The position numbers and the translations under genes were made by a program. A stretch of 64,000 nt of DNA from contig OY997654.1 of NCBI GenBank assembly GCA_963921795.1, positions 2,970,206-3,034,205 of the forward strand, written 5' to 3'. Below, in pieces: positions 1-12,900 of the stretch (positions within the stretch are counted from its first letter, which is position 1; every line of letters begins with the position of its first letter). The notes below the pieces were generated by a model. The model saw only the letters and a list, made by a program, of their open reading frames with translations, was not told the origin of the DNA and made no database searches. This stretch comes from Nannobrachium achirus. Lineage: Eukaryota > Chordata > Actinopteri > Myctophiformes > Myctophidae.

Positions 1-32
1 GTGTGTGTGTGTGGGTGTGTGTGTGTGTGTGT
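1..32. repeat. (GT)n microsatellite
   Basis: A nearly pure GT run opens the window, followed by an ATGC-rich stretch to about position 56. It is simple sequence with no sign of coding. Confidence 0.95.
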
Positions 33-1755
33 ACATGCATGCATGCGTGCATGTGTGTTGCATGATTAGCCTGTTTGTGGTGATGGAGACAACCATGCCA
101 TAGTGTAGTATGACTCTCATAAGGGACATTAAGGGGTTCAGAGTCTTGGTCAAAGATGCTTCACCACAAAGTCAAGGGGAGCTGAGAATCAAACCGGGAA
201 CCCAGTTCCCAAACAGCTGCCTAATGAATATCTATCAAAATGGTTGGGACTCACCTACCCCCACTATCCCTGCTCTGTCTTTTAGGAGACAGGACAGTGG
301 TCCTTCACAATAGTAAAGGTTGGACTTGTCACAGCAGCCAGAATTCTGCTGCAGAACTGGAAAGTTCCAAGAACGCCTGGGTTCAAAGAGTGGAATGAGG
401 AAATGATCAAAATTACATCATATGAGTAGCCTACATGCTGGGAAGAGTGAATGGTATGGGGAAAAATGGAAAGAGATATGGTATAGTTTTCTAACGTATA
501 TGACTTTTATATGAAGATGTGAAGGGGTTCCTACTTTTATTTATTTATAGGATATATATTTTTTATTTCCGTAATATCTTGGACTGACTATATGTATCTG
601 TATTTTTGTTGTGCTGCACTGTACCATAACCACATTTTGTACTAAGAAAAAAACAAACAAAAAAAACACATTTTAATTACAAAAGAATGTTTTCACTAAG
701 GCACGTGGCAAGACATGCACGGCTCACATTCACATATGATGAATGGAGAAAGGGGTGGGTGCTTGGCTCGATGCAAAGATTACAGAGATATGCCAAGGAT
801 CAGTTACAGGATGACACAGGGAAAGAGGTACTAGAAAGGAACATTTCTATGACATTTTAAGTGTGCCTGCAGCTCGCTAATTGTGTGCAACCTTGTGTAG
901 CGGTTGGTGTAAGCAATAGCATTAGATTTTTTTTAACATTAGCATTTTTAGCATTAGCTTTAACATTAGCATTTTTAGCATTAACATTTTTAGCATTTTT
1001 ATTCTGTTCATGTTCATTTCCAGTTAACTTGAATGCCTACTTATTTCCTGCTCTACTTTAATAAGACAACTTATTTCCTAGCCTAGAAATAATGGCTTCC
1101 ATGTCCAATATTGAGTTATATAGTTAAAGTGCACCTCATGTCAAGAGTGTGTGGTTTGGTTGTGAGGGGAAAACAATCAAGCGTACAGGAAGAATAAATC
1201 AAATTCCAATCGCGCCCTTTCCAAGCAGGGCTGTTTTGCTGTAATCTATTTCCTGCTCAGTGATCTGTAGAGCCTGCCTACTGTATCTGGTAATTTGCGC
1301 ACACACACACATAAGCACGCACAAAGACTGTTTCCTTAACCGTTCTAGACAGGATCTGCAACTTTCAAAGCGAACTGAGTCCTAACTGAGTCCAGTCTAG
1401 AAGTGCAGCATGTGCACCTCAGACATTGACTGACTTTCTTTCTCTTCTGCACTGTAATTGCATTTGGATTTGCCTGTTTTGTGAATAGCACATTGAATTG
1501 CCTTGAAATTTTGTCTTGCCTTCTTTCCTTGCCTATATGTCTTCATGTGTGTGCATCAATCAGGACATACATTGTAGTTGTGTCCAGTGTGTTTGTAGGC
1601 CTACTGTGTTGTGTTCTTAACAGCTGTGATCTCCAATAAAGAGTGCAGTTGTGTGGGCTGTGCAAGTAGGTAGAAGTAGATGACAATACACAGTGAGAGG
1701 ACGTGTGGTTGGATGTGCATCCTGTTGTGGTTTGATCAGCTCTCCTCCTCTGACA
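33..1755. other. Intergenic, no gene seen; repeat fragments
   Basis: No convincing exon is visible. Positions 850-1015 resemble 51356-51560: both hold a 'cagctcg...tgtagcggttggtgt' lead-in followed by a TTAGCATT-rich minisatellite. Positions 1698-1755 closely match 15121-15179, a segment just upstream of the Ig-receptor gene. That match hints that an old duplication of receptor-flanking DNA reaches this end of the window. Confidence 0.6.
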
Positions 1756-2790
1756 TTGATTGATTGATTGAAGACTTTATTAGAAGTTTGCATAGGAAAA
1801 GGTACAGTTTCATGACGGTACAGTTCACTGGTACAATAGGTCTACTAAAAGGAGATCCATGAAAAGACTAAGCTTATTTCCACAGGAAACCATTTAAGTA
1901 TCTCATATAACATTGAATGACAGACGAATAGAACACAGTACTATGCAGTAGATATGTAAAAAAAAATGATAGAACAAAAAAAAGAAAACAGTAAGTCTAA
2001 ACAAACAGTAAGTATATACAAAGAAGGGGCAGGGGAGGGTAGGGTTGGGCTAGGTTAGTTTTTTTACCAGTTGCGAATGGCTGCTGCCTGTAAGTGGTTT
2101 TTCAGGGCAATTTTAAAGGATGCTAGTGATCCACACTCCTTTATGGCCTTAGGTAATGCTTTCCACATTTTGGTAGAAAAACGAGTTTGATCCTGTGTTG
2201 GTTTTGACTCTGGGTTGGAAGTGATCTGTGGCGCTGCCTCTGGTGTTGTAATTATGGACATCCTTAATGTTTATAAAGTATTTTGAAAGGTACTTGGGTA
2301 TCATAGTGGTGTAGTGTATCTTGTACACCAGGCCCATTGCAAGTTGCTGTACTCTGTCATCTACTCTGAGCCACCCCACTCTTAACTGGTGAGTAGCGGT
2401 GAGGTGAGTCTGATAGGGAAGGTTAAGCAGGACCCTAATTAGTTTATTTTGGGCTGTTTGGAGTTTAGTTTTAAGGGCTTGTGGGGCGTCACGATACCAT
2501 ACGTGAACTCCGTAGTCAAGGAGGGGCTGGATTATTGCACCAGCTATGGTCTTCAGTGTGTTGAAATTGACCATTGGGGCGATCCTCTGTAGGAAATGAG
2601 GTCGTTGGTTGATTTTATTTATTACTTTAGAAGTCTTTTCGCTGGAAAGATTAGCTTCAAGGATGCATCCTAAGTAAGAGATTTCGTTTTTTCGTGTTAT
2701 GACCTTGTCACCCACTTAGATTGTGAAGTTATCGACTTTTTTGAGGTTATGATTTGATCCAAAGAGGATGGACTCTAGTAATTCTCATAA
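1756..2790 (-). mobile_element. LINE fragment: 3' end of a CR1/L2-like non-LTR retrotransposon
   Basis: Reading the minus strand, 2715 to 2149 encodes the C-terminal part of a non-LTR reverse transcriptase. Typical family pieces are YLGCILEANLSSEK, LLDYGVHVWY and KLIRVLLNLPYQ. The last part of the protein (TKMWKALPKAIKECG...) continues in another frame down to 2064, so the copy is frameshifted and dead. The 3' end carries AATAAAG and a (TCAA)n tail near 1757-1775. The same 3' end recurs at 14820-14908 and 46446-46535. The 5' part, including endonuclease and RT core, is missing (5' truncation). Clade assignment is from memory of motif shape only. Confidence 0.8.
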
Positions 2791-2802
2791 GCACACACTA
2801 TA

Positions 2803-3108
2803 ACAGGGGTCTTCAACGTTTTTCACACAAAGGACCCCTTAGTTGAGAGAGAGAGATGAAGCAGGGACCCCTACGACCTTTTCAGAGATTCCGCAGTTTC
2901 ATTGTTTGACACGAAGATCATCAGTTTAATTCGGTATTTTGGTGATACCTTTAACTTCTTAAAAGAACAGTCAACTTGACCTTTCACACTGTACTTGATC
3001 TGCTCTCTTTTCCCTCTACACCAAACCTCTTTGCTGAAAATAGCCGATCTACAATCTCACAACAGCTTGCAGTGTGAGGCATTGTGAGCTTGTAGATCGA
3101 CTACTTTT

Positions 3109-3188
<80 letters not shown>

Positions 3189-3300
3189 AAACATCTTTCT
3201 GACTACTGAATGCCTTGTTGCATGTCATGTAGCTGGAGCACCCTATTGGCCATGCCCCCGTAACTACAGCCCCTATATTCTTTAGTAACACTTGATCACA
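2803..3300. mobile_element. hAT-like MITE (CAGGGGTCTTCAA family), partial
   Basis: The left end CAGGGGTCTTCAACG and the internal AAGGACCCCTTAGTTGAGA block match the better-bounded copy at 40435-40825. A (GA)n run occupies 3109-3186. The right end is not clear. The dispersed palindrome (3037-3109) lies inside it. Confidence 0.6.
3037..3109. repeat. Dispersed GATCTACAAGCTC palindrome, copy 1
   Basis: Arms TAGCCGATCTACAATCTCAC and GTGAGCTTGTAGATCGACTA surround a loop of about 25 nt. It sits within the hAT-like MITE. Confidence 0.8.
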
Positions 3301-3661
3301 TGGGTTTGGTGCTCCGGTTGTCCATATTTAGTCATAAATGTCCAACTTTGCTTAAACGAGATACCTCTGACATTGAGACAGTGTTGGTGGGAAGGGGCTG
3401 CATATTGACAGCAATACATTTGTTTTTGTTCAGCAATAAGTGCAACGTTACACAATTCTTATTGGAGATAATAATACATTTTATTTTTATGCACTTGTCA
3501 AATCAGGATTACACAGTGCTTTACAAAAAACTGATGAAAATGCAGTAAAATAGGAAATAAAAACAGCAACAATCAAACATGAAAAATAAAGAACAAGTGA
3601 TTTAAAAGATGAAGTGACTTACAGTCTTACATTATTTTTTTTGTTTATGTATTCCCTATTG

Positions 3662-4056
3662 CAGGGGTGGGCAACTTTGATGATGGCGAGGGCCACTATA
3701 TTTCCACCTTCACTCCAGAGGGCCACATTGCATATTGTTACGTCCTACTTTGTCATTCTACTATCTCATACAAAAGCAAAAATAGCAGATCTACAAGCGC
3801 TATTTTTGCTTCTTTTGAATTGAAATATTGAAATGTAACATTTTGATTTAATTTCAAACGCATTTAGTTATATACTCATGTTAACTTTATGAACTTAAAT
3901 ACAAATACATTGGACATAAAAAAATACTTCTGTACTACTTATTAAGCTACTAATATAGTATAATAATTTATCAGTATTCCGGTATTAACCTGCGGGCCGC
4001 ATTAAGCGAAGGTGAGGGCCGCATGTGGCCCCCGGGCCGCCAGTTGCCCATGTATG
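3662..4056. mobile_element. hAT MITE (CAGGGGTGGGCAACT family), 395 bp
   Basis: The left end CAGGGGTGGGCAACT and the right end, which reads CATACATGGGCAACTGG on the minus strand, form imperfect terminal inverted repeats. They are flanked by CCCTATTG (3654-3661) and CCCTATTT (4057-4064), a 7/8 match to the 8-bp target duplication expected for hAT elements. A fused remnant of the dispersed palindrome lies at 3780-3808. An inverted relative occupies 61375-61852. Confidence 0.8.
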
Positions 4057-4134
4057 CCCTATTTACTGTGTTTAATGCAAAGATTCACTTTATTTTTTGA
4101 TTTGATGTACATTTCCCAGGTTTAAAATACAACA

Positions 4135-4201
4135 AAACAATATAATATAGTAATGTAATGTAATGTAATGTAATATAATATAATATAATATAATATAATA
4201 T
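4135..4201. repeat. (AATGT)n/(AATAT)n pentanucleotide microsatellite
   Basis: The run starts as TAATG repeats and changes to TAATA repeats. Confidence 0.9.
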
Positions 4202-6170
4202 ACAAATACAAAGACAATGGTGTTGTGGTTGTGTGAACAGCTACACGACAAGGAGACCAGCTTCCCTCTATATGGACCAGGCTCAGGACACTCACTGAAC
4301 TATATATACATCATCTAAAAGTAATTTGAAAACAGGTTTACAACAAAGCAAAAGCATTTACATAATCTAAAAACATTGGAAAACATTATGTACAATAAAA
4401 CAAAAAGTCTGTGGAGGTGAAAGCCCCTTGATGATTAGCCTACCTCTTTTAGTCAGAGAATATCAAAACATCTGTCATGGGTTCCAATTGGAGAGTTGAG
4501 CGTCAACTTTAAAAAATGTGTGGGGAAATCTTGCTTTTTCGAACGCACATAACTTCGACAACGGAGCGTCGGCAGGTATCGCTACTCAACCCACAGAGGT
4601 TAGGGTTAGGTTTGGTTGTCGAATAGATGACTTGTAGAAATAGCTACAAGCTCCCAAAATGTGTTACTAGTACTACACATAGAAGTTAACCATATCTTGG
4701 AAAGGAATTTGATCCCAGATTTGTATAATATTGCCTGACAACCACCTGGGTTCAGAATATGGATATTAACAGAATAAGAACATAATTAGAGCACCAAAGT
4801 CTGACCTAATTTATACCAGGGTTGTGTTTTTTTTCCCCAATCTAAATTCCCATAGACTTATTTTATATCGGGTCAAATAACAACTCTGTTCCAAAAAAAA
4901 TCCAAAACAAATGATCCCGGCAGTTTGACTCATGGATATGAAGAATCAACAGAAAACGCCAATATTACTACTGCCAAATTAGTTCGCCGTAAACTGAATG
5001 TATCAAATTGACTATCATAAACGATACAGAACCAACTCTCTGACAATATTGCAGCGACCGTTTTCTTTTTTTTTTTCTTTTTTACCACAATGGTTATATG
5101 AGACGATTTTATGATGACCAAATGTTATTCTTTATTACTTTGTTACTCTATTCATGGTGCTATTTATTGTTATTTACTGTATTTCATGGTGCTATTTATT
5201 GCTATTTACTGTATGGTGTTATTTATATTTACTGTATTTCATGGTGCTATTTATTGCTATTTGCTGTATTTCATGGTGCTATTTATTGCTATTTACTGTA
5301 TATAGGCCTACAGTAATAACCATCATGGTCTAGTGGACCAACAACCTACACCTGCACCATGTGCTTGTTTGAAAGTACATAAATGCGTATACTGTAATTA
5401 AAAGTGCAAACTAAAATAACATACAAAATAAATCAGAAACATAAGAAAATCTGTCTCCTCTGGTTGTTACTGTACAAAGTACATCCTAATTCTTTTTTTT
5501 CAAAACTAACCTGATTAGAATAACAATGGTCCATGTGATTACTGTCCAGGTGTTGAAGAACTGATGCTGCTTGTTTCACAGATACCAAATGTAAATAATC
5601 TTTAAGCCTGTTGTATTGAAACAGTTTTTAGTATTGTCTGTTTCATTCATCCAATCAACATAGTACAGTAATTATTTTGAGGTCACTCTATCTTAGATCC
5701 ACTGTAGGACATAATGGGCCGATTTGTATCCAATGTTTTACACACAGCAAACATTTACATCCTGGACAGGGCAACCGTTGATGTATAAACATCATGCATG
5801 AATCCCACAGTCAATGCAGCTCCTATACATTACTGTATTCTATAAACATTACTGTATACATTCACTTCTATAAACATTACTGTATACATTCATTTCTATG
5901 GTCATTTCACATTTAAACCATCTGTCACGTCAGGTTGACATGTCTCCATTTAGGGAGCTGAACCAACGCTACAGATTCATATACAGAACAGACTGTCATT
6001 GCAGTACAATTTTATTTTCATTAACTTTCATAGATGGATCAGAACAAAGGAAAAACATATTGTTGGTGTCAGGTGGAAACCTCATACCTCCAAAACTGTT
6101 ACTTTTTGGTAAATGGGCAAAAAGATCGACCATGTGTTCTAATGGATACACTGTAGTTATTTAATTACTA
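4202..6170. other. Intergenic, repeats only
   Basis: No gene is visible. Positions 4520-4640 resemble 56370-56530 (shared CTTTTTCGAACG/CTCTTTCGAACG, ACAACGGAGCGTCGG and GAGGTTAGGGTTAGG), a dispersed repeat. Positions 5150-5302 are a tandem repeat of about 38 bp built on CATGGTGCTATTTATTGC. Positions 5835-5900 hold a short ACATTACTGTATACATTC tandem repeat. Confidence 0.6.
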
Positions 6171-6672
6171 GAAGCTCGGCCGCCCGAGCGTCTAGTCGGC
6201 GACCTGGCCAACTCGGGAACAATGTAAATAGGGAATGAATGCCCCGCCCTTTAAAGCAAACCCCATTATACCTGTTGTCACACAGGCCATATGTTTTCCT
6301 GTGTCGATTTAAGCCCATATATGAACATCAGAACACGTCATACTGATGACATTCAATACGTAACCATGGCATTTTTTGTTGACTCATGTGGCGTACGTGA
6401 TGTCAGAGCCTTTTATTATGTGATGTCACAATGAGTCAGCGCTTGCGCCGGTTTCCTCAGAAACAGCCTGAATCATCTCCGCATACGGAGATTCCGAACG
6501 TTTCGCGCATGTTCGGGAAAACCGTGCATCGGGTCGGGCCGAGGCCCGGTACTGCACTCCGCGCCGCAGCGGGGAATGCGCGTTCCGAATCTGAAGCTGG
6601 TGGGACGAACGGTTCTCGAGATATGCGGTTTACAGACAAACAGACTCACAGAGACTTCTCGCATTTATTGTA
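6171..6672. repeat. Dispersed repeat, full copy (inverted partner at 63.15-63.96 kb)
   Basis: The unit runs from GAAGCTCGGCCGCCCGAGCG to TCTCGCATTTATTGTAAG. An inverted copy lies near 63150-63960 and a partial copy at 51915-52170. No terminal inverted repeat is visible. AAG flanks both ends here and CTT flanks the partner copy, which is compatible with a 3-bp target duplication. The right part contains CTCGAGATATGCGG and other GC-rich sequence unlike its surroundings. Confidence 0.6.
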
Positions 6673-6768
6673 AGATAAGCTCTGGTTAATACTTTTCATT
6701 GGTTCAATATTTATGAAACGCACAGGTCCACTTAACTTACACTTTCACTTAGTACATTTAAAAGATCT

Positions 6769-6834
6769 GCAGATCTACAAGCTCACGCTGTGTCGTATCG
6801 CGACAAATTGTGAGCTTGTAGATCGGCTATTTTT
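6769..6834. repeat. Dispersed palindrome, copy 2
   Basis: GCAGATCTACAAGCTCAC pairs with TTGTGAGCTTGTAGATCGGC across a loop of about 25 nt. It lies just downstream of the receptor gene's last exon. Confidence 0.8.
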
Positions 6835-6954
6835 GCAACTTTTATGTGACCGAGGTTTCTGCCCGACAGCAACAATGTGCGGGTGATAGACATCAATAAT
6901 ACCTCCGCATCCATTATCACAGAGTTTCAGCTTCCGTAGACTCATTTCCTGATT

Positions 6955-9900
6955 TTAATGAAGTGGATCAACTGCAGATTCAGGAACTGATGATTCTGTG
7001 AGTGAAACATGAGTTGAAAGACAATTAGAAGCTTTGCAGAATGAGGTTAATATTTAGTTTGATTAATATGTTGGCGTATTCACCTCTCATGGTTGCCAGT
7101 CTTGTCATTCACTGAGTCCAACTCCCATTCCATCTTATTAAATCACATACATTAGATCTCTTAGTGTACATTTACTCAACAACTTGACCTCAATATACAG
7201 TAATTCTGAACAAATTATGTGAGAACATTTAAACAGTGTATACTGTACCATTTTCATAGTCATCATCAGATCGCTTCAGATCTTCATAGACGCTCTTGTC
7301 GCCTAAAGATAAACAAATACATATTAAAAAGGGACATTAGATGAAATTAGTTATTCTAAACATGGTTTAATTTGTGTAAAATGAGTAAGAACAACAAACA
7401 AGTCTTATGTGATGGACTTTAATGAACTTATTTTCAGGTATTAATTTATAATTGAGTTTAAAATCAAACAGTTGTCCTCATCAAAAGTGTCCTTAACCAA
7501 CTAGCTGGGGAGCCACAGGCCCAACATTTGAGAGGACCTGTGATGTCAAAACATACTTTTTATTTTAGTTTTTTCTATTAATTTGGTCAATAAGGTACAC
7601 AGAATGAGAGGCCTGCTCTGCCGGAAACATCTTTTCTTTTCCTAGTAAGTCGATGGGACAGTGATACAAATAGCCATAATCTTTTTTCGCAATGTTTCCA
7701 GCAGAGCAGGCCTCTCATTCTGTGTACCTTAATGACCAAATGAATAGAAAAAAAAAAAAAAAAAAGTATGTCATGACGTCACAGGTAAAACCCTATTCTT
7801 TGAGCTTTTGGGCCTGTGGCTCCCCGACTAAACGTGATTGTTTCATTGTATAAAATATATTGTATTATGTAAACTCAGTCAGAGCAAGTGCAGATGGCTA
7901 TGGTCAGACTGTACATCATATTTGTATTCTGTTTTTAGATGTTTAACTAACTAACTGTCTGTCTCTAAAACACTGACCGTGCTGCAATGGGCAGTACAAG
8001 TCATCAGCAGCCGTAGTTTGATTGGTCCCGTGGTCTGCTGCTGAGTCCTGATTGGTTTCCGGGTATGGAATGGGTCTGCAATTAAAATATACAATATTTA
8101 GTAGAAATTAAGTATAAAACAAGATGGAATCTATTGCTGTTATATCGATGAATAGAAAGAGATAAATAGTGTATTTACCTGACATGAACCGGATCTGTAA
8201 ATAAAAACAATAACAATAAGCATAAATATAAATAGGATAGGACGATGAGAAAGCCTGTGAATGAGTTATAGTATACTGTAACAGAGACAGAGGGTCACGC
8301 CCCCTCAACCCACTGAGAAGATACTAAAACATTACAAAAAAACTAAAAATCACATCTCAAGATACACATTGTACATCTAAACAAGAACAATTTCACTCCG
8401 AACATTAATATTCCACTTCCAAACAAATGAAATGAAATCAGATGAAAACTAGAAGCAGTGCTCTTCCGAGCACAGGTCTCCACCAGGTCAGGTAGGTCCT
8501 GGTGGGAATGTGCGTGCAGAATTTCTCTGTAATCACAAGCTGCATTCATGATTTAAGTGATTTTGTTCAAAATGGACCAATCCTGCAAACTTTGGAAGCC
8601 AATGTTAGCCAATTATGATGGAATATGAAATATCGGACAGATCTGTCTTGATCACATGACTATAGAGATACTTTGTAGTGATTTACATGATTTTTGGATA
8701 AACTCTCAAGGAATAATAGGACAAAATGTGTTTTACATAAGTCGGCCTCCTGGTGGCGCTATAAAAGGCAGATAAGGCAGTGTAAGGCAGATAAGGCAGT
8801 ATGTGCACTCTAGGGAGTGCACATACAAAGTTGTACACTGATCAGTGGAGATATAGGTAAAAACACGAATCGGCCTGTTATAGCGCCACCATGAGGCTGA
8901 TTTGAAAATATTGAAGTGGCATTTATTCCTCTGCCTATTGGGAATGTGCATGCACAATTTCACCAAAATCGCACGCTGCGTTCATGATTTCAGGCATTTT
9001 ATTCAAAACTGACCAATCCTGCTAACTTTGGAAGCCAGTTTTAGCCAATCAGGATGGAATATGGAAAATCGGACAGATCCATGTCGATCACATGACTGTA
9101 GAGACACTGTCTACCGATTTGCGTAATTTTTGGACAAAATCTGTAGGAGTACTGGCAATAGTTAGTTTTGCAAAAAACGGCCTCCTGGTGGCGCTAGAAC
9201 AGGCCCATGTGAAAAATGTGGGGCAGAGGTTCTGAATTGGTATCCAGGGAGTGTGTGTGCACAGTTTGGCAGCGACCGGGCCAACGGCGCCGGAGATTAG
9301 CTGGTAACGGACGGACGGACGGACGGACGGACGCACGGACGCACGGACGCACGGACGCACGCACGAACGGACGGACGGACGGACGGACGGACGGACGGAC
9401 GGAGGGAGGGGAAAACATACTCTCCCCCATGCCTTCGGCTGGTGGAGACAATCATTGGATTGGATGTTTTAAAAGTATATACTGTACCATTTTCATAGTC
9501 ATCATCATGCTGGATTACACCGTAGACACTTGTGTTTGCTAAAGGTAAGCACAAAACAGTCAGTAAGTATGTTTTTTATTGTTGTTATGTCAATCATAGG
9601 TTCAGTTTAATTAATCATTATGTTAATTAAAGTCATACTGTGTACAGTTATGTTAGTTTTCTGTTTTAGCGACACCCCTTGAAGCTCTATTGTCATTTCA
9701 ATGTTTGTCTGGAACGAGTGCTGCACAATGTTTACTGCAGCGTCTTAAGGCCCAAGAAAACGTTACTTTTCAGGACATTTTTAAAAAGAATCTGTGTTCC
9801 AATGGATCCACTGTTATCATTTAGTCACAAGATAGATCCCTTTATTATCCCAAGTGGGAAAATCTCTTGTTAATAGGCCTACTTTTCAGTTAAACTTAAA

Positions 9901-12900
9901 ATAGAAATAAATAGCAGATCTGCAAGCTCACAACAAGTTGCGATGTGACGTGGTGTTGTCAGCTTGTAGATTGGCTATTTTCGCTACATTTGCTGTTGCA
10001 TGAGGAAGTATGGCATTCATTCATGAGGAAAAAAAGTTGAAATATGTTTACAAGGTTTCTGCCTGACAGCAACGATATTAAAACATATTTTTGTTTAATT
10101 GAAAAAAAGTTTCACTAACTAACTAGTAACTGCTAACTGACAAACTTTAACATACTTCCAAAAATATAAAAAACACTGACCGTGTTGCAGTGGGAGGTAC
10201 AAGTCATCAGGAGCTCCACTTTGATTGGTCCCATGATTTGCAGCAGTGCCCTGATTGGTTCCCTGAGACTGAGCAGCTCTGTAATTAACAACATGAAATC
10301 TAGCAGAAATGAAGAATAAAACAAGATGGAATCTACTGTTGTCATGGTGATGAATAGACAGAGATGAGCACTGTACTTACCTGACACAGCATGCATCTGT
10401 AAATTAAACACAAGTTGAACCATAAATATACTCATAATGTTTTATGTAGAGTTGCTCAATAATGTAATAGATGTGATGAATCTAATATAATAGTTCTCAC
10501 GTTTAGATGTTGTGTATCGACACAGCAGGAGCAGCAGGATGGTCAGTAGGATCACAACAACAAGTCCTACAATCAACCCCACTGGAGAACTCTGTTCCAT
10601 AGGTACACTCACTGAAGGTGGAGCAGATCCACTCACTGAAGGTGGAGCAGATCCACTCACTGAAGGTGGAGCAGATCCACTCACTGGAGGTGGAGCAGAT
10701 CCACTCACTGGAGGTGGAGCAGATCCACTCACTGGAGGTGGAGCAGATCCACTCACTGGAGGTTGAGGCACTATGATAGCAATGAATATGAAAATAGCAT
10801 TGAGATAGTATTATTATTATTATTACCCTTATTACCCTTATAACAATGCTGTTATATTACAGTATGCAAACACTGTAATTCATCTGCTGTTGTAAAACTG
10901 ACCACTATCGTGTCTGTTATTGTGTAATAGTTCACAAACTAAGCTTGAAAGTTTGTTTTTAAGTAGTAGTAAAACAAGTAGTAAACAAGTAGTGGCAAAA
11001 CAAGTATGTCCCTGTATGTAACACAATTATGAAAGTGATGTAAATGCTTGTGACATCTAGAGTCTAGACCTACTGCACATACAGTATGAAACAGAGCTGC
11101 TACCTTTAAATACATTTTGAAAAAGTATATATATATATATATATATATAAAATGTCACAATGCGACATAGCTCTGTTTACACAATGTTGTACCCCCTCCC
11201 AATGAATATATGTTCCCCATTTTCAACAGTTTTTATTGTCTCCACCAGCCGAAGGCTGAGGGGAGAGTATGTTTTCCCCTCCGTCCGTGTGTCCGTGCGT
11301 CCGTGCGTCCGTCCGTCCGTGCGTCCGTGCGTCCTCGCAGTTTGTGAGCACCTAATCTCAGTCGCCGTTGGCCCGGACGCTGCCAAAGTGAACACACACA
11401 CTCCCTGGATGCCAATCTAGAACCTCTGCCCTAAATTTTTCAAATGGGCCTTTTCTAGCGCCACCTAGTGGCCAATGTTCGCAAAACACATTTTGGTGCA
11501 CTAGTCTTACAGATTTTGGCCAAAAATCCTACAAATCGGTAGGCAGTATCTCCACAGTCATGTGATCGACACGGATCTGTCCGATTTTGCATATTCCATC
11601 CTGATTGGCTAAGATTGGCTTCCAAAGTTTGTAGGATTGAGCCGTTTGGAACAAAATGCCTCAAATCCCAAACGCAAAGTGCAATCATCATGAAATCGCA
11701 CACACACGTTCCCACTAGGTCGAAGAAGAAATGCCACTTAAAATTTTTGAAATCAGCCTCATGGTGGCGCTATAACAGGCCGATTTGTGGTTTTACCTAT
11801 AACTCCACCGATCAATTTCAAACTTTGCAAGCGCACTCCCTAGAAGCTAACGATAAACCTTTGCCCTGCATTTTTCACATAAGCCTTTTATAGCGCCACC
11901 TTTGGGCCGACTTATGTAAAACACATTTTTGGATATTACTCCTTGAGATTTTATCCAAAAATCACGCAAATCGGTACACAGTATCTCTATAGTCATGTGA
12001 TCAAGTCCGATCTGTCTGATATTTCATATGCCATCCTGATTGGCTAATATTAGCTTCCAAAGTTTGCAGGATTGCACCACCAGGACGCACAGCCTGGTGG
12101 AGACCTGTGCTCGGAAGAGCACTGCTTCTAGTTTTATTTGTGACACTTGATTTGGCAATGTAAACGTACGTTTTCTCGTGCCAATAAAGCTCCTTTGAAT
12201 AGAAAAAAATAATAATTGAATTGCATGTGTTTAATAAATACATCACAAATAAAATGGGAAAGTTTTACCGGTATAATCACATGTCACTGCCATCCAGCTC
12301 TGTGATGATTCTTCTCCAGAATATTTACACTTGTAGAATCCCTCATCAGTCTTAGATACAGCAGGTATGATCATCTCTCCATTGGTTTTAGTTTGGACCA
12401 GTTGTTCATTTCTATAAAAGTCCACGTTGGAGAGAGATGAAACCCTTCTGTGTTTGCATATAAGAGTGACAGAATGTCCCTCAGTCACAGGGTGAACAGG
12501 ACCCACCAGGATGACACTCTGAAAACGACCTGTAACGTGATAAAAAAACAGTCATCATTTTAGAATTAACAGAGCAAATTTGCATGATTTAATGAGTTGA
12601 TGGAGGAACTGAACTTACCATGTACTGTGATGTTGACAGCATTGCTGTACTCTCCCAATCCAGACTCACACCAGTACACTCCACTGGTGAGTCTATTTCT
12701 GACGACGTTCCATGTATATCTGGTCATTGGCTCGCTGCTTTGTGAAAACTCTTTCAATCCATTAGTGAGACCCTTCACTTTCCATTCGGTAGATTTCCCC
12801 TCACAGCTCAGTGAGACAGACTCAGAGGTGAAGTGTTGAGTTCTGTCAGAACTCACTGTGAGAGAAGCTGAAGAATGAAGATCTATAACACAACACAGGG

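Noticed and set aside
2149-2715. 188-codon reverse-transcriptase-like frame as a functional gene
   Set aside because: It is only the C-terminal part, frameshifted before its end, with a LINE 3' tail: a dead 5'-truncated copy.
9088-9554. Several long open frames rich in SVRP or GRTD repeats
   Set aside because: They translate the (ACGG)n microsatellite in several frames and have no domain; the frame that starts MCLPLANTSVYGVI only overlaps the real ITIM exon at its beginning.
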